A DNA stretch of 64,000 nucleotides, from the NCBI GenBank assembly GCA_047967505.1, contig CM106540.1. One strand, given 5' to 3'. Positions 36,133 to 47,958 of this stretch are shown one piece after another. Source of the stretch: Dipteris shenzhenensis (taxonomy: Eukaryota; Polypodiophyta; Polypodiopsida; Gleicheniales). The stretch's first letter is position 1; the number at the start of each line of letters is the position of its first letter. The notes beneath the pieces were generated by a model. The model was not told the DNA's origin and made no database searches. It saw only the letters and a list, made by a program, of their open reading frames with translations. Made by a program: the position numbers and the translations under genes.

Positions 36133-37910
36133 ATGATACCAATTAATTTTCAAAACATTTATAATGGAAAAAAGAAACAAAAGATCCAGATGATTCTAGA
36201 CACAGTATTGAAAAAAGAAAACCGCCCAGTAATCGCTCAGGGCGTCAACATGGAATTCGGCTTGGATGATGTTGAGGAACAGAAGTTCTTGGATGCCAAC
36301 CCTACGCTAGTTTCGATTTTTGAGGTTGATGTTGTCAAGCTATTTCACTGCTGCATTCGATGGAAGGTGTCCACTGCAGCTTCGTACGTGATCTCCGTGG
36401 ATGGCACACACCCGCCACCATCGCAGGTAGAGGGAGAATCAAGCTCGACCACTAACCACGATGTGGAGACGATGTGGATAACACAAAAGGATTAGCACTC
36501 AGGATCATGACCCAGAGGAGGGGGACGTGACACCCTACCAAAAATATGGGGAGGAGCTGATCACTCAGGTTGAGTCAACATACTAAGAGCAAATGCGCCA
36601 CACCTCCTAGGTTCAAGAAGATGATTTGGAGGAGATCGACATCGGAGCGGGTGATGACCCGAAAAATGTTTTTGTCAGTGTTCTGGCTGAAGGTGAGTTT
36701 CGAGAAGGATTTATTTCGTTACTCCAAGAGTATAGGGATATCTTCGCATGGGAATATACGAATATGCAGGGTGTTAATCCTCAGCTATGTGTTCACCGTA
36801 TTAATCTAAAGAAAGATGTGAAACCGGTCATCCAACAGAGATACTGAATGAATCCAAACTATGTTAAGCTGGTGATTGATAAGTTGTTGTGAGTAGGATT
36901 CATTTTTCTGATGGAGGAAGTGACCTGGCTGTCACCTATCATTATTGCTCCTAAAAAGAATGGTAAACTCCAGATTTGTGTTGACTACCAAAAGCTCAAC
37001 GTGGCAACCATTATGGATCCCTTCCCTCTACCGTTCTGCGACACATTACTAGATGTTGTTGTGGGACATGAGGTTTATACCTTTCTAGATGGTTTCAGTG
37101 GATACAACTAGATGGTTTTAGTGAATACAACCAAATTCAGATGGCACAGGAAGATAAAAATAAAACCGCCTTTGTCACAGAATGGGCAATGTTCACCAAT
37201 AATGTGATGCTATTTGGGCTGAAAAATGCGCCACCTACATTTCAATCCTGGATCTAGAAGACGTTCGCACTGTATTTGACCATGTTCATGCGGGTCTTTC
37301 TGGATAATTTCAGTGTGTTTGGAAAGCGGGATTAGCATTTACATCATTTGCGGTTGTGTTTTGAAACCTGCCGTCAATCACGATTGAGTCTAAATCCAAC
37401 AAAGTGCGTCTTTGCCACAAAACGTGGAGTGATGCTTGGTAATATCATCTTAGAAAAAGGGGTAGCGATTGATCCACGCAAGGTAGAGGCAATTCAAAAG
37501 GCAAAAGTTCCTCGTAATTTAAAAGGAGCTCCAACGGTTCATTAGGCAAGTCAAGTGGCACAATCGGTTGTTGCGACATGTGTATTATATCTGTCAACCT
37601 TTTAATAGGCCTAACTAAAAAGGATACACCATTTTTGTGGATCAATGTATAGTAGACCACATTCCATCGGTTGAAAAGGATTTTGGTAGTGGCTCCAATT
37701 CTCCAACCCCCTGATTGGAGTTTGCCCTTCCATGTGTTTATGGATGCATCCAATATAGCCATCGAAGGGGTGTTGATGCAAAAGCGACAGAAGGGCTAGT
37801 ACCAACCTATTTATTATGCTAGCCGTACTCTCACATCCGTGGAATGGAATTATTTTGTGATGATGGAGTGAGACTCATGAGTGCTTGGGGATGATTTATG
37901 CTCTTGGAAA
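36133..37910 (+). pseudogene. Gypsy reverse transcriptase and RNase H start, remnant
   Basis: The 36133-36495 frame has the pre-RT segment (VNMEFGLDDVEEQKFL, then IFEVDV), and 36626-36847 the EYRDIFAW-like block. RT follows in pieces: SPIIIAPKKNGKLQICVDYQ (36929 on), PFPLPFCDTLLD, FLDGFSGYN (37083), FGLKNAPPTFQ (37210), FLDNFSVFG (about 37299) and LNPTKCVFA (37396). The catalytic YxDD is changed to LDN, so the second Asp is replaced by Asn. RNase H begins with ECLGMIYALGKF-like sequence (37885). In-frame stops occur throughout. Integrase is absent; it is a different family from the gag fragments at 21.9 and 25-28 kb or at least is not joined to them. Confidence 0.88.
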
Positions 37911-38620
37911 GTTTCAACTCTTCTTGCTATCTCTTCCTCCCCTTCCTTTTTCTCCCCTTAGCACCATAAGTAAAGGCTTCTAGTTAATAATCCAATACCC
38001 GATAGAACCCCTACTTGGTATAACACAAAACACTATTTTGACATACAAAACAAAAAAGCAAAGATTCCTACAAGTTTGATTATGCTTCACAAGATGCATC
38101 ATCAAACACACCTCTTATATGCTTCTAAGTAGGTATTCAAAGCTAAGTAAGAAATGTGCCTATAGATCTCTAGGCAATCTCTCTCAACTCAAACACCGAT
38201 GCCCCTCCCACTACCTATCGACGGATAAGCAACATCACACCTCTGTTTTTCTCTTGATTTAAGGCCAACCCTTGTTTTTTCTAGGCTTAAGCACTTCCTT
38301 GTGACACCAACATTTTGAAAGGAAGTAGCAATTATTCTTCAAGTTCGAGTTGAAATGCACTTGCTATCACTTTGAGGCACTAATGTACTTAGAGATTCGT
38401 TTTGTTCTCACTCAACGTTAACCTATAATTCACAACTATGAAATCTCAATCAACTTGGATAACCTATCGCTTGCCAAAGCTAGAATCCAAGTCCATTGCA
38501 AAGGCAAACTTAATTCCATTTTATTGTTGATTTTTGACATTATAAGCACCAAGTATCATGTTACATCACACCAGATAATCATACCACCAACTATATGAGG
38601 CTTTCATTGACAAATATTAC
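37911..38620. other. No recognisable gene
   Basis: AT-rich DNA between the Gypsy remnant and the simple-sequence block. No motif seen. Confidence 0.5.
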
Positions 38621-38867
38621 TACTGTGTGTGTGTGCACGTGAGTGAGTGAGTGAATAAGTGAGTGAGGTGAGAGTGAGGGTGAGAGTGATGAGAGTGAGA
38701 GTGACAGTGAGAGTGACAGTGACAGTGTGCGTGTGTGTGTCTGTGCCCATGCCCACGACCGCGCAACTACGCGCACGTGGGTGTGGGCGGAGTGGGCGTG
38801 GTCATGGGCGTGTGCGTGTGTGCGTGTGTGTGTGTGTGTGCGAGAGAGAGAGAGAGAGAGAGAGAGG
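38621..38867. repeat. GTGA/GTGAGA, GTGT and GA simple-sequence block
   Basis: GTGAGTGA words change into GTGAGAGTGACA words, then TGTG, then a pure GA run (about 38842-38866). Open frames across it are simple-sequence artefacts. Confidence 0.93.
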
Positions 38868-38879
38868 CACTAAATGGGA

Positions 38880-39138
38880 GGAAGGGCTTCATGTATCAAA
38901 CAGCTTATCAAAGACCAACGCAAATAGAGAGAAGCACAAGGCCATGCCCTAGCTAGAGGTGAGGCAAGAGCTTTGAGAAGGTGTGCTAAGACTAGTTCCA
39001 TGCAGGCAACGGAGGGCTTCATGTATGAAACAGCTTATTGAACAAAGAGGCAAATAGAGGGAAGCACGAGGGCTAGCCCTAGCTAGAGGTGAGGCAAGAG
39101 CTCTGGAAAGGTGTGCTAAGACTATTTCCATGCAGGCT
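38880..39138. repeat. 130-bp tandem duplication downstream of the APS reductase gene
   Basis: A unit beginning GGGCTTCATGTAT at 38884 and ending CCATGCAGGC recurs at an offset of 130 bp with scattered differences. It lies 3' of the minus-strand APS reductase stop codon. Confidence 0.85.
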
Positions 39139-39570
39139 CAAACACTGTAAACTCCCCTATCCCAAAACTAGCCTTGCACTTTTTGAAGCATTATAAAAGC
39201 AATCCTCCAACTCAAAAGAGAATAATGTGGACATCATGAGAATTTGCAATCTTAGAGAGCAAGTTCATTTATGAATGTCCCACCAAAAGCCAGTAAATAA
39301 AGGGGGTACTTCTACTTAAATCTGCAGTAGAAATCTGCATTTCATACACAGATAAATATAGGCCAAGTAAAACCACGAAAATGCATATAGCCGCATCTCT
39401 AGCTTATATCTCAGTATTTTAATCGCACATAAAATGTACACCAGCAGAATTTAGCATCCCCGTGTGCAGATTTGGGTAATGAAAAATAAATCAAAACTGA
39501 CCACTGGAAAGGTTGAACAAGGATCAGTTTCCTCTCCTGCTTCAACTGACAAGCATTAGCAGTTCTTTCC

Positions 39571-42500
39571 TCACTGTAATGCTTTTATGAAGGCAAGAAG
39601 TGAGGCCACATCCCTTTGCTCTGAGGGGTACTTGATTGGTCTAATGCAATTTTTTGAGAAGAAAAGAATTGTTGGAAAGCTGCTAAGCTGCAGTTCAAGC
39701 TGGGCATATGGTTTTTGATCTCCATCGGCATTGAACTTTCCCACCTGCTCAACAGGATTGCATGTATCAGAACAGACAAAGCCAACACACAGCACCTCAA
39801 CCTCAGACCTTAAGCCGCATGACCCAGCAAACTTCGACAGTTGTTCCTAAGAATGCAAGCTAGCATATATGCATTTCACTCTCCAACAGTAAGTGAAGGC
39901 AAAGGAAGATATACACTCAAGGATTTTGAAACGAGGATGAATACCACGGGCAAAACCAGCACAAGAAGGTAAGAGAAATTTTTAGTTTAGCCTTCATTAC
40001 TTCTGTTGTTTTGGGGGTTTTTTGGGGGGAGTGCTCAGGGTTTGGAGGGGGGGAGGGGGGGGGAGAGAGAGAGCGAGAGAGAGAGAGAGAGAGAGACTAA
40101 AACATTGGAGCCAGAAAGTTCTTCCGCAAGCGCATTATACGACTCCTCCATGGCCTACCAAAAATCAAGCAACCAACATGAGAGCAAGCATTCCCAAGCG
40201 TACCAGCCAAATCCACAGCCAGCTCAGAACGGGCCCACCAACTTTTATGTACATACCAAAACTTAGGAAATTTAGCTTCGCAAACTTCTGAATGCCAAAG
40301 AGCTCATCTACTTACTTGGCAAAAGGGGCACCAAGGTGCATATAAAACTACAATCCAAGAATTGTCTCTTTGTGACGACTTTGCAAGCTTTTCAATTTCT
40401 TCCCTGCTCAAATTCACCACTTTTTTATTCAAAAATAGATCCACAGTAGTAGCTCGAGACTGATCTGCAGACTGGTAGCCACCTCCTTGTGCACCTTCAA
40501 TATTCCCCTGGAGTGAAGAATGTCATGTATGAGAACAGACAACAGCTGAACATCGTGATTGTTCAACTTCCCAACAAAACCAATTTTAACAGCTTAAGAT
40601 CAGAACCTTGTGCAAACCACATTCCTTTGCTTTGGCATCTTCCCACCACCATCGCCCCTCTCGTTCATGCTGGCCAGGAAGCACTGACCTTGTGCATGGT
40701 TCACAACCAATAGAAACATATCCCTGGAACCATGCCAATTCAGATCCACTGCTAACATTGTTTGGATTGCCCCAAGCATACTCAACACAATACTTAACAA
40801 CTTCAAAGCTCAAATCAATGCTTGTGAAACCTGTGAATGAAGTGCATTGACAGGCACATTCATTGTCCGCAAGAAATTCCATAGATCTGTCCCCTTCATA
40901 TTTGCAAGTGGATTCCACTTCACCAAACTCCCCACACCACCATCAAGGCCTTCAAAAGATGGATCAATCTGCAAAAAAAGGTTAAACCTTGTCATTAAAG
41001 TCTTGCTATGACATCAAAGGCAGAAATCTTAGAAACCCTTGACCAACTCCTTTGTAGCCCTTGACCAACTTCACAAAGAGAAGATAAAAAGAGGATGTCA
41101 GCATAAGAGAGGCCTCTGGAAGGTAAAGTAATGATTAATCTGGATGCGCAGAGTAAGTATCCAACATACAACAAAATCATCATATCCCTTACAAACCTGA
41201 TCTTATCTAATTCACTACATCAAGCATGCTAATAACAAGTGTGAAACAAAAATGAGTTGAGCTTAGAATAAAAGTTGTGTCCCTGACACACCGACCGTGT
41301 ATAACACAAAGTAAAATGGGTGGACTAAGACAACCCCAACGCGAAGCGCGTAAATGCACTTCTCCAGAAATAAAGTCAATAGTTACTGGGGTTGGTTAAC
41401 ATTTCTTCCAATTCGTCAACACGACCTCAGGGAGCTGCTGATTCGGGGCTGGTGACAGTGTCGCTGGAAGTTGTGAGCGATGCAGAGAATTGGTGGGAAA
41501 ATCAGGCTCACGTATATTTCTTTTACCAATCACAGGTGTGATCTTGATGGAAAAACTGGAGGGCATCCTATGCGGCTCAGGTCAAAGAGCTGCCAGCCCT
41601 CAATATTGCTATATTCTACCCTGAAAAGTCAGCCAGCTCCATAAGAAGGCTGATCTTAAATAAAGGACCAACCATTTTAATAGGCTGATCCACTTATGGA
41701 TGACCAGATGACCAAGTATAAAGGCAGAAAGCAGGTTACAAAAGGCCAAGCCTCTAGACATTTCCACCAAGAGAGCACATGGATCTGTCATAGCCGAACA
41801 TCGAATGTCTAAAATATTCCTCTAAAACAGGATAGGTCATCTAGAAAACTTTGCCCCCACAAAGGCCGGGCAGCAGATCCCAAACTTGTAGAAATCAATT
41901 CTACAAGAGCTGTTCACCATGCAGCAGAGATCAAGAGGAGGTAAGAACTAATCTTCAATGCACTCAGTTCCAGCTTAATGGGCAGCAAGAAGATAAATGC
42001 TAGGCAAAGCGAACCCTACCCCAAAACAGTGCACAGTCTAATGGGTGCCATATTCCCAAATTATTTGCTTCTCCATGTATGATGTGAGTGTATGGTATTG
42101 AAGTAAGTAGGCTAAGCTACAAGCCATCGTGTATGTATACGCAGAGTCCATAAAAACAATACTAAGCATTTGATCAGTTTATTAATCAGAATACCTTGCC
42201 TACAAGTGGTGTAGGACTGTCGAAGAAGAGTTGAGAAATTTGAACTTGGACAAAGTATGAACGTGCATGGTCATGCTGTATTAAAGGAAGAGAAAAAGAC
42301 TACAATGGTTAGCACCAGAAATGTTTATGGATAGCAACCTGGAACAGGTTTATCGGTACCAGCTTGGAATAAGGTTCCAATGTTAAATTTCAAAAGCATT
42401 CCGTCCATCTGAATTGCCATTTTCATAAAGTATTCACAATCATCTGTTAACGTTTGTAATTTTAGTGTTTAAATGCTTGTCCAATGTGCATCATCCAATA

Positions 42501-45000
42501 GAAACATTGTGCATGACACTGCACACTGCAAACAATACGGCGTTTTGTCCAAGGTGAGCTTTGTTTTGCCACTTTCGTGAACACTTCGCCTAAAAATGTT
42601 TCATGGGTGTCTAAACCCACAAAAATATACGAGTTCCCTACCAAAACGCAATCCTCCTGGACATCATGGACTCCATCTCACCTTTTCTAAGGTTAAGCCT
42701 CCTTCAAGTGAAATAGGACACTGCCTGAACCTTCAGTCCGCACAAACAGAAATGCCTATGAGTGCCAGTATGTTCAAGTACTCAATACCCATGTAAGGCA
42801 TTGTTCATTAATTGAACACTTCTTCAATCAAAAAATGAAGGTGCTTTTGGCCTCAATGCAGTTTGGAGGCAGAATTTTTGTTTCCAAACTCCTCTCCCCT
42901 TTTCTTTTTGCAGCAGGAGCCCAAAAGGACACAATGAGCCAAAGGGGGTAGGGACCAGAATTGTAGGACCTGTAAGAAGGTGCAACCTTTAAGGAGCCTT
43001 ATCCTAATATTAACAGAAGGAACTATACAGGACTACAACATGAGATGATCTCTAGATGTGCCATAACAACTAATAATCTATCATGACGTGCCATCACAGA
43101 TGGCCAAAGCCCAGCAAGCATCCATTGAATATGGATTATAAACATGAAAGATGGTACATAGTGACAAGGCATTGAGACTGGTTCATGTTTTAGGCACATT
43201 AATGCTCTAACACAAGCATGTTGCAGCAAATGGATGCGATGCTTAATGATACTCCATGAGGACATCTGATCATTGAGACAGACAGCATGGCTGAGTCCCA
43301 AGACACTCATCCTCCATAATGTCTTTGTAGAAACCAACAATTAATCCATAGGCCTAATAAGTAGGCTTGGACCATGCAAGGGAATTTAAGAACCAAGCTT
43401 TAAGAATCCCAAAAAACTCTATGGAACAAAAGCAAGTTAGCTAGTACAGATTTCCAATCTCCTGAGGATTACGGAATGTGCATGCTAGAAGAAGACATGC
43501 TTCCAAACCTGCTGTTGTGCATGGGGAGGCAAAATGAAAGATGCACATGACGATCTCTTAGCTAAGCTTGCTTGGTAAACATTTAAAATTTTACATGAAA
43601 ATAATGTTGAGAAATATGAAATCATGGCTATACAACATGTTACAACTTAGGGCAAACATGAATACAGAGCTCACCCCACAAGCTTAGGCAACGGAAAAAA
43701 TAGGCATAGAGATATATCATGCAATGCCTTGTTCAATGAAGAAAGAAAAATACAAGGGGCAAGGTGGAACGATGCCAAGGAATGAGAAATCATAAAAAAT
43801 AGCAGGAATACAAGAGAACAATTAAGGAGAAACAAAACCGATATAACAAAAAAGGAGGCATAAAACTACATAGCAATCAATGGTAGGTGGTAGATAGCTC
43901 CATGGCAAAGCTTTTTGTAACTCTCTTGAAGCCAAAAATTAAGAGGGTGGATGGAGGATAACGAAGGTAAAGCCCCACCAGAAGCATATTTCAAGCCAAA
44001 CCACTCAACAGTAAACCACTTAGTTACAAGAAGCTAGTGATAAAGAAGCTTTGGGGACATAAAATTATCCTTCTATTGCTTCATGAATTCAAGAAAGCAT
44101 TTGACGTAAGAGCAGGTTTGAAAGTTCCCAAGGGAAATTCTGCAAGTTCAAACGGATAAAAGTAAACAAGACCACATAATTCATGGAAGATATCTAGATA
44201 GAAAGGTCTCTTCATAAAGCCAGGAGAACAAGGAATCACTAACAACTACAATTCTAATTCTTATGTCAGGAGACGAGCCTTAAGAGACAACGAATAAAAA
44301 AATTTAAGATACAAACAAGAAGACAAATATGTGGAATTGGAAAATGATATTAGTTACCTTGACACAACCAATGGTTTTGAACGGGGGACCCGGCCAGTAT
44401 TGAAACAGTCCAAAACAATTTGAGTAATGAGGAACTACATGCCGAAGCACAAAAGTCATACCCAATGCAGTTGACAGAGGTAGGCAATGCTCTCTGTTGC
44501 AGAACCTATAAGCACGTTAGCATGAAGCTTGACATAAGTAGCAACCCCTCACCCTTTACAACCTTAGAGTTCTCTCTAAAGCAAATTGGCACCTATACTG
44601 TGGAGATTTCGATGCACAGCAAGGAATGATTAGAGTTTTAGAGTCAATAGTGTAGTGTGAATTTCTCAAGAATTTTCACCTACGACCACATTAACATGAA
44701 GCTTGACACAACTAGCAACCTCTCACCCTCTACAACCTTTTGAGTTCTCTCTCAATCAAGTTGGAACCTAGACTGTGGAGATTTGGAAACACAGCAAGGA
44801 AAGATTATTTTCGAGTTAGAAGACAATAGTGGAGTTTAGATTTCTCAAAAATTTTGGAGTTATGAGACGATATTGATTCCGTTATGATCATATTTATCGA
44901 ATTTTTTTCCTTGCCTGCATAAGGGCTCCACCCCTCAGATCGTTGTATCAGGTTTCTTTTTAGTCTCATAGACCCTTTGGTCTTCCAAAGACTTTTAATA

Positions 45001-45060
<60 letters not shown>

Positions 45061-46365
45061 CTCTCTCCAACGAACACAAAGATGTGAGAACCCACATACA
45101 CAAGTGCATGTATATACGCAAGCGCACATGCACAAAAACATCCAGTGCCATGCATCCAAAGAGAGGAAGGCTCAAACCTGAACTATTGGAACATTGGCAC
45201 GAGTTCCAGGAGACTGATCACGCCGCTGTCCGGTTATCCAGGCCTTCAAGCCCTTGAGTGCTCGTTTCAGAGGTTTAACCTTCCGAATTCCGCAACACTC
45301 TTGATGACCATCTTCATAAAAAGAAAATAAACCTTTAGACCTCACCAAGGCCTCCACCTCCGAAGCATCTGGAAACATGTATTCAATTTTGATGTCATAA
45401 CGCTTCTCTACTTCTGCAAAAAACCTGTATGTTTCAGGGTTGAGTCTCCCAGTCTCAAGGCTAAAAACGCGGAATGGCCTGCCTGTAAGATTGGCATATT
45501 CTATCAAAGCTACATCCTCTGCTCCACTATCCAGCCACATCACGATAAAAAACAAAGACAGAAAATCAGAAATGGTTGAAAGCCATTGCTTCCATTTTGA
45601 ACTCATTAGAAAATTAAGGCAGTGAAAGGTAACCCGTGTAGGAACCTGAATGCAATGGAGATGTCAGACCCAAACATAGCCAAAGCCCGGTCGACAATTT
45701 CCAGGGGAGATGCATCGGCTAACTGCTTGGAGAGCTCCTCATAATCAACACCCTCCTGCACAAGCTCTGATTTTGCAAGGAGAGGTAAGGACTCCAATAA
45801 ATTAGCAACTAGAAAAACTACGCATATATCTCCTCATAATCAACACCCTCCTGCATAAGCTCTGATTTTGCAAGGGGGTAAGCACTCCAATAAAGAAGCA
45901 GCTAGAAAACTACGCATATCTCTCTCTGGGCAGTCCCGCATTCTGTGAAACTGAACCCTCGCACGAACCTGGCGTCGCAATAGCTGCCGAAATGAAAACA
46001 TTGTCTCGTCGAGGTGCTTGACGCGAAGTTTGAAAGGAAAATTTGCCAAGTTTACAAGTTTGGAGCTCCGGAAGGTCGATACGTCCAGGGTACATCCCTG
46101 TTACAAAGCAGTTGATGAGAATCTAGCTGAAGTAACCAGAAGCAATCGATTCTCCAAGCATCCCAACTACGATTGGGATGATGGGTATGTGGGCGACGGA
46201 GTAATGAGCAGGGGATGAAGTGTGGCAAGAAAGCCAAGCAAGAAAGCATCGAAAGGAAGCAAGAGGCAGCTCACCGTTGCAAGATCCGAGCGACTTGGAG
46301 ACGGGGGAAGAAGGGGGGAGGGCTTGGAGAGAGCAGAAGGCGCCATGGACGGAGCTGGTAGCCAT
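39571..46365 (-). CDS. APR: 5'-adenylylsulfate (APS) reductase, plastid type, nine exons
   Basis: Reduces APS to sulfite in plastids, the key step of sulfate assimilation. Exons (minus): 46365-46275, 46097-45969, 45808-45646, 45526-45178, 40968-40831, 40723-40607, 40507-40316, 40154-40104, 39744-39571. All introns are GT-AG and all phases fit; the sum is 467 codons plus stop, the usual plant length. Exons 1-2 give a Ser/Arg-rich transit peptide ending near VFISAA. The reductase domain has [12 protein letters not shown], the FeS-ligand pairs ECC and CEPC, and the catalytic-Cys motif KECGLHK. The C-terminal thioredoxin/glutaredoxin-like domain has [15 protein letters not shown] and FPTILFF. The start ATG is the one beginning MATSSV; an in-frame ATG ten codons upstream is possible. 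Exon 8 is only 51 bp. The CC and CEPC pairs mark the FeS type, unlike the cluster-free APR-B form known from moss. Confidence 0.93.
39745..40103 (-). other. Intron 8 of the APS reductase gene
   Basis: The donor follows the Asn codon of exon 8 and is directly next to a TC (GA on plus) microsatellite. The acceptor GAGCAG is a tandem NAGNAG site; use of the first AG would add one Gln. Confidence 0.75.
40050..40096. repeat. G-run plus GA microsatellite
   Basis: G-rich tract followed by a GA run, in intron 8 a few bases from the donor of the 51-bp exon. Confidence 0.9.
44516..44868. repeat. 174-bp tandem duplication in APS reductase intron 4
   Basis: CATGAAGCTTGACA at 44521 recurs at 44695, and homology continues through blocks with AGTTCTCTCT, CTGTGGAGATTT and CACAGCAAGGAA to the TTTCTCAA(G/A)AATTTT end. 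Confidence 0.85.
45003..45056. repeat. CT microsatellite in APS reductase intron 4
   Basis: Perfect CT run of about 27 units, near the donor end of the intron. Confidence 0.95.
45735..45921. repeat. 95-bp tandem duplication across the APS reductase intron 2/exon 3 border
   Basis: Unit A (45735-45829) and unit B (45830-about 45921) each contain the end of intron 2 with a TTTCTAG acceptor and the first part of exon 3. Unit A supplies the exon that stays in frame. Unit B, which would be met first by the spliceosome, has a 2-bp deletion in its exon part and would shift the frame. Confidence 0.85.
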
Positions 46366-46531
46366 TTGGGAATCGCGATGGATGTTGAACAACAAGAAGC
46401 AGTGCTTGAGAAACTCGAGTCACTAGTGCACACTGGATGTCTTGTCTTGTTGTTGTTGTTATGATGGCCGTTGAGAGGTGCTCCTTTTGATTTGTGCTCT
46501 TCGAAACTCTCACGTCTCTCTTTTTTATTGA

Positions 46532-46539
46532 GTTTTATA
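46532..46539 (-). promoter_or_regulatory. TATA box of the APS reductase gene
   Basis: TATAAAAC on the minus strand, about 170 bp upstream of the chosen ATG. This spacing leaves a leader of roughly 140 nt. Nearby GAGAC cores (minus strand at 46518-46514; plus strand at 46608-46612) match the core of the plant sulfur-responsive element, but that is a five-base match only. Confidence 0.55.
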
Positions 46540-46619
46540 CATTAACTTTTCCCACTCTCAGCCCTTCCGTCACTCCTTGGTGTCACTTTTGGATTCCTAC
46601 TTCTCTCGAGACACACATC

Positions 46620-47830
46620 TGCTCAACTTCTCTCGTCGATTTTGGCACACCTCTCGTGAAGGTCTAGCACTCGTCGCCGCCATCAACCACGGCCTCTATT
46701 TGCCCTCTCTTTCGCTTGGTAGCTCACATCATTACTAAGACCATCTTTTTGGCCTACCTCTAGGTAGGCCTTAGCGAAGGTTCCTCTTAGAGATGGCCAA
46801 AATTCTGAGTTTTTATTAGTGAATTGTTGATTGGTCCACTTGCCTGTTTTTGGCTTGCCCTGAGGAGGGAAGGCTTCAGTAAGGGTTACTTCCCTTCGGA
46901 AAGGAAAATGACGTGGATTTTTTCTAGTTTTGTCCCCATTTTTTTCTCCCCCTTTCTCTCTCTCTCTCCTTCTTCTTCTTTTTCTCTGTCTCAACTTCCA
47001 AGGCAGGCCTTTTGAATTTATTCAACTTTTTGTTTTTGGCCTACCTTGCGGGCTAGGCTTATGTAAAGTGTAAGTCTATTTGAGAAACGATGAATCAATG
47101 TGTGTGATTGGTGCTTCGTGTCTTTTATTCATTCGTGGCTTCATGTCGTGTCTTTTTTTCATTCATGGCTTCATGTTTTACTATTTGTGATTTGTGCGAA
47201 CGATATGGATGCAGACATGTGGACTATGACTCTAGTTATTGCATGCTACCACGTGTCCTCCACCTGATTGGTCTGCATGGCTTCTTTCTTTCCTGCTATT
47301 TCGCTGCGCTTCAATTTGCCAATTCCACGCATGAGGGTGATGTTTTGGCCTGTTGCTCCAGCGTTTTCGAAGCTTTTCAATACTCCTGGTAGTCGCTTGT
47401 GTTGCCACTGCGCCTCTCTTTGTCAATTCCACGTGTTACAGTGATGTTATCACTCCTTGCTCCTGGCTTTTGGAGCCTTTCAATCAACGTATGGACCTGT
47501 GCGACGATTTTTTCGGCTAGATGGTCCATTTCTCAGAGGATGGCGGTGGTTCGTGGTGCACGCCTATTACAGTTTTCGGTGTTGTCTTCTCTGTAGATTT
47601 TGCGTGTCGTGTTCTCGTGGCGGTGTCCATCTTGCCTTTTCGCGACCCAACGACCCTTCGAGCGATCTGTGGACTCAGTTGTGGTGTTGGTAATTGGAAG
47701 TTTCTTTCGTTGGATTGGTTAAATGAGGTGGTGCTGGTTCTGGCTTTCTTACACTTCGAACAGGCCATCGGAACCTTTCACTATGTCGAAGTGCTACAAT
47801 GGTTGGAAATTTCTTGGGTTCTTTCTTTTC
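46620..47830. other. Intergenic region between divergent promoters; no gene seen
   Basis: T-rich plus-strand DNA with CT-rich tracts near 46940-47010. The longest open frame (47521-47913) has no recognisable domain and overlaps the promoter of the next unit, so I judge it non-coding. Confidence 0.45.
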
Positions 47831-47833
47831 CTT

Positions 47834-47869
47834 GGCCAATCGACGATACCATCCAATACAGATATAAAA
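47834..47869 (+). promoter_or_regulatory. Candidate promoter: CCAAT and TATA motifs
   Basis: CCAAT occurs at about 47835 and 47853, and TATAAAA at 47863-47869. An ATG follows 90 bp further on, at 47959. The arrangement is that of a plant pol II promoter, probably driving the first ORF of the rolling-circle element. Confidence 0.45.
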
Positions 47870-47958
47870 GCAGCCTCTGCCTTCATCGTCTTCACATTCT
47901 CCTCCTGAGTTAGCTAACAATACTTGTGTTTGTCTTCATTCCCTTGCTTACTCAACCG

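Larger units (their letters stand above)
40969..45177 (-). other. Intron 4 of the APS reductase gene (4209 bp)
   Basis: The donor CAG/GTTTGA follows the VPIVQ codons and the acceptor TTTTTTTGCAG precedes IDPSFEG; both exon ends match the protein family. The intron holds a 174-bp tandem duplication and a CT microsatellite. No gene or clear transposon protein was seen inside. Confidence 0.85.

Noticed and set aside
39809-39846. Minus-strand exon-like segment encoding [12 protein letters not shown] with AG and GT borders, resembling part of the APS reductase thioredoxin domain.
   Set aside because: It is 38 bp, would shift the frame between exons 8 and 9, and the same protein segment is already supplied in frame by the 51-bp exon at 40154-40104.
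45840-46049. Minus-strand frame that reads through from the transit-peptide region into copy B of the duplicated border.
   Set aside because: It is a different frame from the transit peptide of exon 2, ends in a frameshifted tail, and is explained by intron read-through.
47521-47913. 130-residue plus-strand open frame upstream of the rolling-circle element.
   Set aside because: No motif, biased hydrophobic composition, and overlap with a CCAAT/TATA promoter.
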